A stretch of 64,000 bases of DNA from Pseudazoarcus sp963975885 (GCA_963975885.1 CAXBIS010000004.1:124001-188000), one strand, 5' to 3'. Shown: positions 37,763 to 46,747, numbered from the stretch's first letter. A program made the numbers and translations. Notes: generated from the letters alone by a model not told the origin.

Positions 37763-37795
37763 CGCCCGCGGATCGCCTTGCGCGATTCGCGGGCG
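37763..37795. terminator. Strong hairpin after aioA, likely bidirectional
   Basis: CGCCCGCGGATCGC and GCGATTCGCGGGCG form a 14 bp stem with one wobble pair and a 5-base loop. It lies 7 bp after the aioA stop, between convergent genes. Confidence 0.65.
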
Positions 37796-37811
37796 TGTTG
37801 CGGTGTCCGCT

Positions 37812-38879
37812 TCAGGCGCGCGCACTCCGCACCACGCGATGCACGAAGCCGAGCTTGGCGATGGCCTGTGCAGAGAGCACGAATGGATAGGCGTGGGGGT
37901 GGCCCATGCTGCGATTGAGGCTGTTGAGCGCGAAGGTCAGCGGAAACCACAGACGCAGCAGTTCGTCGATGTCGTGCGCGCGGAAGGGGTCGAAGTCGTG
38001 CGCCGCCGGCGCCGTGTCGGACCCGCCGGCGCGTGGGCGGATATGCAGACCGAACTGCCAGGCCGTCTCCAGCGTATCGCCGATGTGCAGGTAGTGCGCC
38101 CAGGTCTCCGACCAGTCCTCCCAGGGGTGGGCGCTGGCATAGGCGCTGACGAAACGCTCCGGCCAGTCGGGAGGCGCACCGTGGTCGTAGTGGCGCTGCA
38201 GTGCCGCGCCGTAGTCGGTACTCTCGTCGCCGAAGACGGTGCGGAATTCGTCCAGCCAGTGCGAGTTGCGGATCAGTCGATCCCAATAGTAATGGCCTGA
38301 CTCGTGACGGAAGTGCCCCAGCAGTGTGCGGTAGGGCTCGTCCATCGCGCCACGCATGCGCTCGCGCTCGGCCGGGTCGGCCTCGGCGATGTTGATCGTG
38401 ATCAGGCCGTTGGCGTGGCCGGTCATCACCGGTTCGCGCCAGCCCTCGGCGGACTCGGTGTCGGCGAGAAAATCGAACTGCAGTCCGTCGGGGTCGCCGG
38501 AGCGCGGGCGCACCGGCAGGCCCAGGCGCAGCAGCGAGTACACCAGACGGCGCTTCTCCGACTCCATGGTGCGCCACAGGTCGAGATTTCCGGGCACGCC
38601 CAGATCGGGGATCGTGCGGTTGAGGCGGCAGGCCAGGCAGTAGCGATCGCCCGTCTCGGCTTGCACCAGCCAGTTGCACGCCGCATGGTCGCTGTAATTG
38701 GCGCACAGCCGGTAGCGCGTCGATTCGCCGGCCGGCTGCCACAGGTCGTCGCCCTCGGCCTCGAGCGCGAGCAGTTGCGTGCGCTCGGGCAGAAAGCCCA
38801 GCGTCGCGTCGCAGCGCGTGCACGAGGTGTTCTCGAAATACAGACGATTGCCGCATCGTCCGCAGGCGAACAGTTTCAT
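37812..38879 (-). CDS. Zinc-binding metallopeptidase with N-terminal zinc ribbon
   Basis: A 355-residue cytoplasmic protein. It opens with a four-Cys ribbon (Cys6, Cys9, Cys20, Cys23), has a second Cys set (Cys59, Cys68, Cys81, Cys84), and carries an HESGH zinc-peptidase motif at His192-His196. This matches the putative zinc-binding metallopeptidase family often annotated near DUF2248. Substrates are unknown. It is convergent with aioA and probably unrelated to arsenite oxidation. Confidence 0.85.
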   Translation of the reverse strand: MKLFACGRCGNRLYFENTSCTRCDATLGFLPERTQLLALEAEGDDLWQPAGESTRYRLCANYSDHAACNWLVQAETGDRYCLACRLNRTIPDLGVPGNLDLWRTMESEKRRLVYSLLRLGLPVRPRSGDPDGLQFDFLADTESAEGWREPVMTGHANGLITINIAEADPAERERMRGAMDEPYRTLLGHFRHESGHYYWDRLIRNSHWLDEFRTVFGDESTDYGAALQRHYDHGAPPDWPERFVSAYASAHPWEDWSETWAHYLHIGDTLETAWQFGLHIRPRAGGSDTAPAAHDFDPFRAHDIDELLRLWFPLTFALNSLNRSMGHPHAYPFVLSAQAIAKLGFVHRVVRSARA

Positions 38880-38968
38880 CGAAGACCTCTTTCGGGACAG
38901 ACGGGCGCCCCGCATGCGGCACCCTGTCGACCCACTATGCCCGAATTCGTGCCGCGCGCACGAATCGA

Positions 38969-39781
38969 TCAAAGACCGAAGGCGAAGGCCGATTGCGCGC
39001 TGCCGAGCACGCGGTCGGCCAGGACCTGCCGGCCAGCGTCATCGGCGCCAGCGCCAGCGACGACATGCAGCGGGATCAGGTGTTCTTCCTGCGGGTGGGA
39101 AGCGCGTGCCGAAGGGGCCGACTCCCAGGCGGCCAGCGCAGCCTCGCGTACGTCTCTCGGCTGGGCGACGGTGTCGACCAGCCAGCGGTCGAAGGCCACC
39201 GAGTCGGAATCCTGCCCGGTGTTGTCGCGGCGAAAACGGCTCATGTTGTGAAAACTCATGCCCGATCCGACGATCAGCACGCCCTCGTCGCGCAACGGCG
39301 CCAGTGCCCGGCCGGACGCGATGTGCTCGGCCGAATCCAGCCCGGCACGCAGTGACAGCTGCACGACCGGAATGCTCGCGTCCGGGTCGATCAGCTTGAA
39401 GGGCACGAATACGCCGTGATCCAGCCCTCGTGCCGTCTCGCGTGCCACCGGCAGGCCGGCTTTGGCGAGCAAGTCGGCCACGCGTCCTGCAAGCGCCGCA
39501 TCGCCCGTCGCGGGCCACTGCAGACGGTAGGTGTGTTCGGGAAATCCGTAGTAGTCGAACAGCAGCTCGTGCTGTTCGCGCGTATTCACGGTGAAGGCCG
39601 GCGCTTCCCAGTGCGCCGAGATCACCAGTACGGCGCGCGGGCGCTGGCCGATGAGTTGCGGCACGGCGCGCAGCCAGTCGGCCATGCGGTCCCAGGCGTG
39701 TGGCGGGTTCCAGTCCATGAAGAAGCAGGGGCCGCCGCCGTGGGGGATGAACAGTGTGGGCAGGCGTTCGGGGTTGCTCAT
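38969..39781 (-). CDS. DODA-type class III extradiol ring-cleavage dioxygenase
   Basis: A 270-residue protein of the 4,5-DOPA dioxygenase/YgiD family. Metal-binding His14 (IPHGGGPC) and His57 (ISAHWEAP) are visible, plus later His residues in GLDHGVF and SFHNMS. The family cleaves catechol-like rings using a non-haem metal, though bacterial members are often described as quinone-related. The ATG has GAGGAG upstream at about 39786-39791. It follows doxX on the same strand, with a terminator between. Confidence 0.85.
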   Translation of the reverse strand: MSNPERLPTLFIPHGGGPCFFMDWNPPHAWDRMADWLRAVPQLIGQRPRAVLVISAHWEAPAFTVNTREQHELLFDYYGFPEHTYRLQWPATGDAALAGRVADLLAKAGLPVARETARGLDHGVFVPFKLIDPDASIPVVQLSLRAGLDSAEHIASGRALAPLRDEGVLIVGSGMSFHNMSRFRRDNTGQDSDSVAFDRWLVDTVAQPRDVREAALAAWESAPSARASHPQEEHLIPLHVVAGAGADDAGRQVLADRVLGSAQSAFAFGL

Positions 39782-39797
39782 GATCGACTCCTCGAAT

Positions 39798-39823
39798 GAA
39801 AAAGGCCCGGACGCGCCGGGCCT
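39798..39823 (-). terminator. Rho-independent terminator between doxX and the dioxygenase gene
   Basis: On the minus strand AGGCCCGG, a five-base loop and CCGGGCCT are followed by TTTTTCATT. It lies 21 bp after the doxX stop and just before the ribosome site of the dioxygenase gene, so readthrough would set dioxygenase expression. Confidence 0.75.
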
Positions 39824-39844
39824 CGTGATTGGCGCAGGAAGTAC

Positions 39845-40303
39845 TCAGAACGGCAGGCCGAGCTTGCGATCCAGCGAGGCCTCGCCGCCGCCGCGCAGGA
39901 AGATCGCCACGGCCAGCAGGCCCCACATCAGCGGGTACTCGTAGCCGCCGGCGCTCCAGAAAAAGCCGTTGGGGATGTGTACCGTCATCGCCACGCCCAT
40001 CAGCACTGCTGCGCCCAGCGCAGCCGGGCGCGTGAGCAGGCCCAGCACCAGCGCCAGGCCGCCGAAGAACTCCACGAAGCCGGCGAGAAAGGCGAACAGG
40101 ATGCCAGGCTCCAGACCGAGGTTGCCGGCGAAGAACTGGCCGGTGGCCTCCAGCCCGTGACCGCCGAACCAGCCGAACAGCTTCTGTGCGCCGTGCGGCA
40201 TCAGCAGCAGGCCGGTGGTGATGCGCACGATGGGCCAGGCCAGCGGCGCGAGATTGTCGAGACTGCGGCCGATGCCGGCCAGTGCGGAATGCTTGGTGTT
40301 CAT
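39845..40303 (-). CDS. DoxX-family membrane protein
   Basis: A 152-residue protein with four predicted membrane helices and the DoxX features PHGAQKLFGWFGG and GFVEFFGGLALVLGLLTRPAAL. The family includes quinone-linked and redox-stress membrane proteins. It diverges from the LysR gene at 40376, whose product probably controls it. Confidence 0.88.
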   Translation of the reverse strand: MNTKHSALAGIGRSLDNLAPLAWPIVRITTGLLLMPHGAQKLFGWFGGHGLEATGQFFAGNLGLEPGILFAFLAGFVEFFGGLALVLGLLTRPAALGAAVLMGVAMTVHIPNGFFWSAGGYEYPLMWGLLAVAIFLRGGGEASLDRKLGLPF

Positions 40304-40375
40304 TGCTCTCTCCTTGGGGATGTTTGTTGTGTGCTGCTGGAATGCATGATGCGTCGATTCCGATTCCGCGTGAAG

Positions 40376-41326
40376 ATGGCTAATATGCAACATATGGTTG
40401 ATGAATCGGAAACCATCGGTGGCGCGCTCGAGGATGTGCGCGCGTACTGTGCGGTGGTCGAGTTCGGCACGGTTTCAGCGGCTGCGCGCCTGCTGGGGGA
40501 AACCAAAGGGTCGGTCAGCCGTCGGGTATCGCGGCTGGAGCGGCGTCTGGGCGTGTCGCTGCTCGCACGTACATCGCGCGCAGTATCACCAACGGGCGAG
40601 GGCGAGGCCTTCTTCGAGCGCGCACGCGAATCGCTGCGCCTGCTCGACGATGCGGCTGAGGCGGCACAGGCCTCGCGCAAGGTGCCAAGCGGCCATCTGC
40701 GCGTTACCGCGCCGGTGGATTTCGGGATGGACGTATTGCCCTCCATTCTCGTGCGGTTTCGCCAGTTGCATCCGCAGATGACGGTCGAGCTGCTGCTAGA
40801 TGATGCGGCCCTCGATCTCGCGGCGAACCGCATCGATCTTGCGCTGCGTGCCTTGCCCGGCGATCTTCCGGACATGGGCTACCGTGCCTTGAAGCTGATC
40901 GATTTCAGCATGAACCTGTATGCGGCGCCGCACTATCTGGCTGAATGCGGCTCGCCGCAGACGCCGAACGAGCTTGCCCATCACGATTTCGTCGCTGCGC
41001 ATGGCTCTGCGGTCGCCGTGCCGCTGACATTGACAGACCGCCGGGCAAGGGTGGAACACGTCACCGTGCGCGCAGTCGTGCGCAGTTCGGATTACGCCAG
41101 TGTGTCCCGCCTGGTCGCGGCGGGTGGCGGGATCGCGTCGATTCCTGCACCGGTGGCTGCGGTAGGCATCGCCGCCGGGCGCCTGGTCCGTGTATTGCCG
41201 GATTGGCATATCGCCCGCGCGCGCATGCATGCGATCAGTCTTGGTGGCTTGCGCGCGCCCGCGCGGGTGCGTTTGTTCCGGGATTTCCTGTGTAACGAGC
41301 TTGCGGCGTTGCTGGAAATGGACTGA
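40376..41326 (+). CDS. LysR-type regulator divergent from doxX
   Basis: A LysR-family protein of up to 316 residues. The helix-turn-helix segment is DVRAYCAVVEFGTVSAAARLLGETKGSVSRRVSRLERRLG, followed by an effector domain. The exact start is uncertain: in-frame ATGs occur at 40376, 40385 and 40394, none with a clear ribosome site. An ATATG-CAA-CATAT dyad at 40383-40395 overlaps them, suggesting an autoregulatory operator or a downstream start. It most likely controls the divergent doxX/dioxygenase genes. Confidence 0.85.
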   Translation: MANMQHMVDESETIGGALEDVRAYCAVVEFGTVSAAARLLGETKGSVSRRVSRLERRLGVSLLARTSRAVSPTGEGEAFFERARESLRLLDDAAEAAQASRKVPSGHLRVTAPVDFGMDVLPSILVRFRQLHPQMTVELLLDDAALDLAANRIDLALRALPGDLPDMGYRALKLIDFSMNLYAAPHYLAECGSPQTPNELAHHDFVAAHGSAVAVPLTLTDRRARVEHVTVRAVVRSSDYASVSRLVAAGGGIASIPAPVAAVGIAAGRLVRVLPDWHIARARMHAISLGGLRAPARVRLFRDFLCNELAALLEMD

Positions 41327-41444
41327 TGCTGCGCAGTGCCAGGCTAGCGGTGGCGTAGTTACACGTCTCGTTACATGCGAACGCCCAGTGCGTCTGCGCG
41401 GGTTGTTCGATTCGGGCACGATGCGCGGGAGCCGTTGCGCCGCC

Positions 41445-41472
41445 CCCGACCCGCAGCGGGCTGAGGGTCGGG
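41445..41472 (+). terminator. Hairpin between the LysR gene and the NDH-2-like gene
   Basis: CCCGACCC and GGGTCGGG form a perfect 8 bp stem with a 12-base loop. The remaining intergenic sequence (41327-41523) shows two GTTAC copies near 41358 and 41372 but no clear promoter. Confidence 0.4.
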
Positions 41473-41523
41473 TGTGTCCGAACGGCAGCACTGCGAATGG
41501 TCAATCAGGCAAAGGGGAGGCTT

Positions 41524-42834
41524 ATGGCGAAAAGCCGGAACGACGGATCGCACCGAATCGTGATTGTCGGGGGTGGGGCCGGCGGACTGGAGCTTGCGTC
41601 CCGTCTCGGTCGCAAGGGCCGGGTCGACGTCACGCTCATTGACCGGGACCGCACCCACACATGGAAGCCGCGACTGCACGCGGTGGCCGCCGGCAGCATG
41701 AGCGTGCACGACGAACGCATCGATTATCTCTATCAGGCCCATCAGAGGGGCTTCGAATACTGCCGCGGGGCGATGAGCGGGCTGGACCGTGCGGCGCGGC
41801 AGGTGGTCGTCTCCGAGGTGCGCGGCAACGAGGGGGAGCTGGTATTGCCCGAGCGCCGCATTCCCTACGATACGCTGGTGATTGCCGTCGGGTCGGTCAG
41901 CGACGACTTCGACATACCGGGGGTCGGGCGGTACATGTATGCGCTCGATACGGCTGCCGAGGCGGATTTGTTTCACCAACGCCTGATCAACGCGTGCTAC
42001 AGGGCGAACGGGTCGGGTGACGAGGATCCGGGTCAATTGAGCCTTGCCATCGTCGGGGCGGGTGCCACCGGGGTCGAACTCGCTGCCGAGTTGCACCATG
42101 CCATCGGCGCATTGGCTGCATACGGTCTCGACCGGCTCGACCCCGAGCGCAACGTACGTATCCGCCTGATCGAGGCCGGAGCGAGAGTCCTGCCGGGGCT
42201 TGGCGAAGATCTCGCCCGTGCCGTGCATGAGCGACTCGAAGGCATGAAGGTGGAGGTACTGACCGACGAGAAGGTTTCCGAGGTTACGGAGACGGACATC
42301 CGCACCGACTCGGGGCGGGTCCTGCCGGCCGACATCGCGGTATGGGCCGCGGGCATCCGGGCGCCATCGTTTCTCGCCGAGCTCGATGGGCTGGAAGTCG
42401 ACGAGGCCAATCGACTGCTCGTGAGGAACGACCTGGCGACTACGCGGGACCCGGACATCTACGTGATCGGCGATTGCGCAGCCACGCCGGCGGCGGGCGG
42501 GGGCATTCTCCCTCCGTTGGCCCAGGTCGCGCACCAGCAAGCCAGCCATCTTGCTCGCGTCTTGCCGACGCGCAGCCGCGGCGAGTGCACGGCGTCGTTC
42601 CGCTTCCGCAACCGGGGCGCGCTGGTGTCACTCGGCGACGAGGATACCGTGGGCCGTCTGATGGGTTTCTTGCAGGGACGCGGGTTTCGGGTCGAAGGCT
42701 GGCTTGCGGGCGCCATGTACCGGATGCTCTACCACAGCCACAGGATGACGGTTCAGGGTGTCGGAGCCACGGTGCTGGAGACGGTCGCCAGTGCAGTGCG
42801 TCGTCCTGCGCATCCGTCAGTGAAGCTGCATTGA
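41524..42834 (+). CDS. Type II NADH dehydrogenase-like FAD oxidoreductase
   Basis: A 436-residue two-dinucleotide-binding flavoprotein. The FAD motif is IVIVGGGAGGLELASRLG at the N terminus, the NAD(P)H motif is LAIVGAGATGVELAAELH near residue 180, and the second FAD motif is PDIYVIGDCAATP near residue 315. It has the NDH-2-type helical C terminus. It probably passes electrons from NADH to quinone at the membrane without pumping. An AAAGGGGAGG site precedes the ATG. Confidence 0.88.
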   Translation: MAKSRNDGSHRIVIVGGGAGGLELASRLGRKGRVDVTLIDRDRTHTWKPRLHAVAAGSMSVHDERIDYLYQAHQRGFEYCRGAMSGLDRAARQVVVSEVRGNEGELVLPERRIPYDTLVIAVGSVSDDFDIPGVGRYMYALDTAAEADLFHQRLINACYRANGSGDEDPGQLSLAIVGAGATGVELAAELHHAIGALAAYGLDRLDPERNVRIRLIEAGARVLPGLGEDLARAVHERLEGMKVEVLTDEKVSEVTETDIRTDSGRVLPADIAVWAAGIRAPSFLAELDGLEVDEANRLLVRNDLATTRDPDIYVIGDCAATPAAGGGILPPLAQVAHQQASHLARVLPTRSRGECTASFRFRNRGALVSLGDEDTVGRLMGFLQGRGFRVEGWLAGAMYRMLYHSHRMTVQGVGATVLETVASAVRRPAHPSVKLH

Positions 42835-42875
42835 GTTCGCAGGCATCGCCGAGGCGCGATGGGCAAACCGCTGCT

Positions 42876-43085
42876 TCAGCGTCGCAGCGGGTCGAGCAGG
42901 GGCGACAGGCCGTTGTGGTCGAGTTCCTGCATCAGCGCCAGCAGTCGGCCGATCTCGCCTTTGGGAAAGCCTTCGCGGGCGAACCAGTTCAGATAGTTTC
43001 CGGGCAGATCGGCAATGACCCGACCCTTGTATTTCCCGTAGGGCATCTGGCGGGTCAGCAGCAGTTCGAGGTCTTCGGGATTCAT
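42876..43085 (-). CDS. DUF3820 family small protein
   Basis: A 69-residue protein with the DUF3820 core MPYGKYKGRVIADLPGNYLNWFAREGFP. The family is small and soluble; its function is unknown, though similar domains are found near exonuclease-like proteins. It is divergent from the YCII gene. Confidence 0.8.
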   Translation of the reverse strand: MNPEDLELLLTRQMPYGKYKGRVIADLPGNYLNWFAREGFPKGEIGRLLALMQELDHNGLSPLLDPLRR

Positions 43086-43098
43086 CTGTTTCGGAAAT

Positions 43099-43116
43099 TC
43101 ACGTAAATCACGTAAA
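43099..43116. repeat. Perfect tandem 9 bp repeat TCACGTAAA x2
   Basis: Two head-to-tail copies lie between the DUF3820 gene and the ECF42-type promoter. Position upstream of -35 suggests a regulator site; no binder is known. Confidence 0.45.
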
Positions 43117-43119
43117 AGC

Positions 43120-43146
43120 TGTCGATTTCGGCCGAGGCACTTCGAC
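43120..43146 (+). promoter_or_regulatory. ECF42-type promoter before the YCII gene
   Basis: TGTCGA at 43120-43125 and CGAC at 43143-43146, 17 bp apart. This matches the -35 TGTCGA and -10 CGA/TC elements described for ECF42 sigma factors, and the operon it precedes ends with an ECF42-type sigma gene. Confidence 0.75.
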
Positions 43147-43184
43147 AAGCTTACGGGAAGACCCCCGATCCAGCGGAGAACAAC

Positions 43185-43520
43185 ATGAAATACCTGTGTC
43201 TGGTCTATGGCGAGGAAGCGCCGATGCGCGAGCAGCGAGACCGCCATTGCATGGACTACGTCGAAAAACTCATCGCCAGCGGCCACTTTGTGGCGGGGCA
43301 GGCCCTACAGCCCGTTGAGACCGCCACCACGGTGCGTGTGCGCAACGGCAAGGTGTCGGTCACCGACGGGCCTTTTGCCGAAACGCGTGAGCAACTGGCC
43401 GGCTTCTATCTGATCGAGGCGGCCGACCTGAACGCGGCGATTCAGGTCGCCGCCGGCATCCCCCCGGCGCAGATCGGCAGCATCGAAGTGCGCCCCATTC
43501 GCGAACTGCAAGCCGACTGA
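43185..43520 (+). CDS. YCII-related (DGPF) protein
   Basis: A 111-residue YCII/DGPF-domain protein. The DGPF signature is visible in VSVTDGPFAETREQLAGFYLIEA and the N terminus MKYLCLVYGEE is typical. Such proteins are nearly always encoded beside ECF42 sigma factors. Their molecular role is unclear. It has a GGAGAA ribosome site and is the first gene of the ECF42 operon. Confidence 0.9.
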   Translation: MKYLCLVYGEEAPMREQRDRHCMDYVEKLIASGHFVAGQALQPVETATTVRVRNGKVSVTDGPFAETREQLAGFYLIEAADLNAAIQVAAGIPPAQIGSIEVRPIRELQAD

Positions 43521-43535
43521 ACCGGGGAGACAACG

Positions 43536-43988
43536 ATGAGCCAAAACGCACATTCCCTGATCGCCCACCTCGCATGCCGCAACGCTGCGGAGGCGATCGA
43601 GTTCTATCGTACCGCCTTCGGTACCGAAGCGCTGGCGGTGCACAAGCTCCCCGACGGCATGCTCATGCACGCCGCGCTGCGCCTGGGCGACGCGGTGTTT
43701 TATCTCGGCGAGGCTTCACTCGAGTGTGGCTGCCCGTCGCCGGCCGATCTGGGCGGCAGTGGCGTTACCCTGAACCTGCCGGTGGCCGACTGCGACGCCG
43801 CTTTCCAGCGCGCGCTCGATGCCGGTTGCACGACGCAAATGCCGCCCCAAGACATGTTCTGGGGCGATCGCTACGCCGTGGTGGTCGACCCCTTCGGTCA
43901 CCGCTGGTCGATGGCGCAGCACGTGCGCGAGGTGTCGCCCGAGGAGATCGAGCGCGCCGGTGCCGAGTTCTGCTTCAAGCCCGAATGA
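43536..43988 (+). CDS. VOC-family (glyoxalase/PhnB-like) protein
   Basis: A 150-residue vicinal-oxygen-chelate protein of the PhnB-like type (LACRNAAEAIEFYRTAFG, MPPQDMFWGDRYAVVVDPFGHRWS). Members bind metals or antibiotics or act as isomerases; the substrate here is unknown. It lies 15 bp after the YCII gene and overlaps the sigma gene by ATGA, so it belongs to the same operon. Confidence 0.87.
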   Translation: MSQNAHSLIAHLACRNAAEAIEFYRTAFGTEALAVHKLPDGMLMHAALRLGDAVFYLGEASLECGCPSPADLGGSGVTLNLPVADCDAAFQRALDAGCTTQMPPQDMFWGDRYAVVVDPFGHRWSMAQHVREVSPEEIERAGAEFCFKPE

Positions 43989-45217
43989 GCGACGACGTAC
44001 GCGACGCGATCGAGTCCGTCTGGCGGGCTGACTCGCGTCGTGTGCTGGCCACGCTGATTCGTTTGCTGGGCGACTTCGATCTTGCCGAGGAGGCCCTGCA
44101 TGAAGCGTTTCGCACGGCGCTGGAGCAATGGCCGCGCGACGGTGTGCCGGAAAATCCGGCGGCCTGGCTGGTTTCCACCGGACGATTCCGCGCCATCGAC
44201 GGCATCCGCCGTCAGCGACGCTTCGAGCCGCTCGACGAGCCCGATGCCGAGGTCGATCCGGCCAGCCTCGACCCGGCCGATCCGGAACTGCTGGCAGACG
44301 ACCAGCTTCGGCTGGTCTTCACCTGCTGCCACCCGGCGCTCGCGCCCGACGCGCAGATCGCGCTGACCCTGCGCGAGGTGTGTGGGCTGGCCACAGAGGA
44401 AGTTGCGCGTGCCTTTCTCGTGCCCGTGCCGACGCTGGCGCAGCGCATCGTGCGTGCCAAGGCCAAGATCCGCGACGCGCGCATTCCCTACGAGGTGCCG
44501 GGCGCGGCGGAACTGCCTGAGCGTCTGGCGAGCGTGCTGCGCGTGATCTATCTGGTGTTCAACGAAGGTTACGCCGCGTCGGACGGCGAGGCGCTCACTC
44601 GCGCCGACCTGTGCGCCGAAGCCATCCGTCTTGCCCGTCTGCTGCTGCGCCTGCTGCCCGAGCCCGAAGTGGCCGGCCTGCTGGCGCTGATGCTGTTGCA
44701 TGAGTCCCGTCGCACCGCCCGCACCGACGCCGCCGGCGAGCTGGTGCTGCTCGACGCACAGGACCGCAGTCTGTGGGATGCTGAACTGATCGCCGAGGGT
44801 TGTTTGCTGGTGGAGACCGCGCTCACTTCGCGCCGCTTCGGCCCGTACTGTCTGCAGGCCGCCATTGCCGCCGTGCATGCCGAGGCTCCGTGCGCCGGGG
44901 ATACCGACTGGGTGCAGATCGTCGGCCTGTACGACGTCCTGCTGCGCGTCGAACCGTCGCCGGTGGTGGAGCTGAATCGCGCTGTGGCGGTGGCCATGCG
45001 TGACGGGCCACAAGCCGGGCTGGTACTCGTCGATGACGTGCTCGCGCGCGGGGCGCTTTCCGAATACCCGCTCGCGCATGCCGCCCGCGGCGAACTGTGC
45101 GCGCGGCTCGGCCAGCGCGAGGATGCCCTTGCCGCATGGGGCAGGGCGATGGCCCTGACGCGTCAGGGCGCCGAGCGACGGCATATCGAACGGCGCATAG
45201 CAGAGCTTGGCGGCTGA
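43985..45217 (+). CDS. ECF42-type RNA polymerase sigma factor with C-terminal TPR-like extension
   Basis: A 410-residue ECF sigma factor. Sigma region 2 covers about residues 10-85 (LGDFDLAEEALHEAFRTALEQWP, AWLVSTGRFRAIDGIRR). Sigma region 4 is at about 120-170 (LTLREVCGLATEEVARAFLVPVPTLAQRIVRAKAKIR). The C-terminal ~200 residues form the DUF6596/TPR-like extension that sets this group apart. There is no anti-sigma gene; control is thought to use the extension. The upstream TGTCGA promoter suggests autoregulation. Confidence 0.9.
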   Translation: MSDDVRDAIESVWRADSRRVLATLIRLLGDFDLAEEALHEAFRTALEQWPRDGVPENPAAWLVSTGRFRAIDGIRRQRRFEPLDEPDAEVDPASLDPADPELLADDQLRLVFTCCHPALAPDAQIALTLREVCGLATEEVARAFLVPVPTLAQRIVRAKAKIRDARIPYEVPGAAELPERLASVLRVIYLVFNEGYAASDGEALTRADLCAEAIRLARLLLRLLPEPEVAGLLALMLLHESRRTARTDAAGELVLLDAQDRSLWDAELIAEGCLLVETALTSRRFGPYCLQAAIAAVHAEAPCAGDTDWVQIVGLYDVLLRVEPSPVVELNRAVAVAMRDGPQAGLVLVDDVLARGALSEYPLAHAARGELCARLGQREDALAAWGRAMALTRQGAERRHIERRIAELGG

Positions 45218-45290
45218 GTGTCGATTTGCGCAGGTGCCGTCCGGTTTCGACTCCGGCAAGGCGTCGGTCGTGCTGCCGCCCCGAGGGTCG

Positions 45291-46088
45291 TCAGTTGAAG
45301 CGGCCGTGGATGAACACCACGCCGCCAAGGTCGCTGGACAGCGCTTGCAGCTCGGCCCCGGCCGGCAGCAGATGGAAGTCCTGGCGGCACAGCAGGATGT
45401 CACCGCAGAAGACCTCGCCCGATACAAGCTGGATTTCGGTGTCACGCGTGCAGATCACGGCCGGCAGCCGCGCGCCGGGGGCGAAGCGCAGAAAGCGCGA
45501 GACCCGTTCGTCGTCGTGCCACAGGGGCTTCTCCTCCACGCCTTCGGCGAGCGGTCGCCAGATGCCGTCCGCGATCGTGACGGTGATCGGCGCTTCGCCC
45601 TCGCCCGGCAACAGACCACCGAGCAGTTCGATCACCACCCCGGCCGCGCTGCCCAGCGAACTGCCGCGCAGATAGGTCAGGCAGCCGTCGTGCGAGCTGA
45701 TGGTGGCGTGGCGGCTGCCCGGTGCGGAGACGTGATAGTCGCCGGGGCAGAGATCCAGTTCGCCCATCTGCAGTGAGCCGCGCAGCACGATGCCTTCTTC
45801 GAAATGGCGATGACGGTGCGGGGGAAGGCTGGCGCCGGGGGCCAGTTCGATCAATACGGAGCTGCCGTGTGCGCCGTCGTACAGGGTCTTGGCGCGCACG
45901 CCGGCCTTGAGGGTGCGCCATGCCCCGTTGTTGGTGCGCACGGTGCGCTGGCCGGCATGGCGGGCGCGGCTCGCCGCTGCGCGTGCCAGCAGGCGTTCGC
46001 GCATGCCGCTGTCTGCCGGTGGGGGCGAATCGCCCAGGGCCGGTCCGAACAGGTCGACCAGGGTGTCGCGCTCGTCGCGCTCGTTCAT
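45291..46088 (-). CDS. ChrR-like cupin protein, likely anti-sigma partner
   Basis: A 265-residue protein with two cupin-like halves. The first has the metal-binding pattern PPHRHRHFEEGIVLRG with a later His in SAPGSRH; the second is weaker. ChrR proteins restrain a partner ECF sigma factor and respond to singlet oxygen or other oxidants. The N-terminal part here is short and lacks the His/Cys zinc motif of classical ChrR, so its anti-sigma activity is uncertain. It starts inside the stop of the sigma gene (ATGA overlap). Confidence 0.78.
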   Translation of the reverse strand: MNERDERDTLVDLFGPALGDSPPPADSGMRERLLARAAASRARHAGQRTVRTNNGAWRTLKAGVRAKTLYDGAHGSSVLIELAPGASLPPHRHRHFEEGIVLRGSLQMGELDLCPGDYHVSAPGSRHATISSHDGCLTYLRGSSLGSAAGVVIELLGGLLPGEGEAPITVTIADGIWRPLAEGVEEKPLWHDDERVSRFLRFAPGARLPAVICTRDTEIQLVSGEVFCGDILLCRQDFHLLPAGAELQALSSDLGGVVFIHGRFN

Positions 46089-46747
46089 GGCGTGCTGCTT
46101 CCTCGTGTGATGGTGGCCTGCAGAGTTTCGCGCAACTGCAAAAGGCTGCGCCGCAGGTGCGATTTCACGGTGCCTAATGGCAGGCCGGTGTGCTGGGCGA
46201 TCTCGTCGTGCGTGAGGCCGCGGAAGAAGGACAGCGCGAGCAGTTGGCGTGGCTGCGCGTCGAGCACTTGCAGCGCGGCGTGCAGGTGATTGCGCTCGTC
46301 GATGGCGCTGAGCAGGTCGAACGGGTTGGCGCCGCCGTCCGCATCGGCCGCTGCGGCAATCGCATCGTCGTCGGCGACTTCGGGCGAGACCGTGCGGCGC
46401 AGGGCGTCGAGCGCGCGCGACCGGGCAATGGTCATCAACCAGGCCATTGCACTGCCCCGAGCGGAATCGAAACGAGGTGCCTGGCGCCACACCTGCCAGA
46501 ACACGTCTTCGGTGACCTCCTCTGCCAGAGCACGCTGGCGCACGATGCGCAGCGCCAGGCCGAAGACGCGGCCGACCAGCGCATCGTAGAGCGCAGCGAG
46601 CGCTGCTTCGTCACGCCCGACGATGCTGGCGATCCAGGCCTGCAGTCGTGCGTCGTCGTCGGGCGGCGTGACGTCGAGCGTATCCGGACGCGCACGCACG
46701 GCGCGAGCATCGTCCGCATCAAACCTGTCGTCGTCGCCGTTGAGCAC
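46085..46747 (-). CDS. ECF sigma factor of the SigK/RpoE type
   Basis: A 220-residue ECF sigma factor with an extended N terminus. Region 2 (LYDALVGRVFGLALRIVRQRALAEEVTEDVFWQVWRQA) and region 4 (LLALSFFRGLTHDEIAQHTGLPLGTVKSHLRRSLLQLRE) are intact. It forms a two-gene unit with the ChrR-like protein. Its targets may include the divergent DUF3455 gene, which is inference. Confidence 0.9.
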   Translation of the reverse strand: MLNGDDDRFDADDARAVRARPDTLDVTPPDDDARLQAWIASIVGRDEAALAALYDALVGRVFGLALRIVRQRALAEEVTEDVFWQVWRQAPRFDSARGSAMAWLMTIARSRALDALRRTVSPEVADDDAIAAAADADGGANPFDLLSAIDERNHLHAALQVLDAQPRQLLALSFFRGLTHDEIAQHTGLPLGTVKSHLRRSLLQLRETLQATITRGSSTP

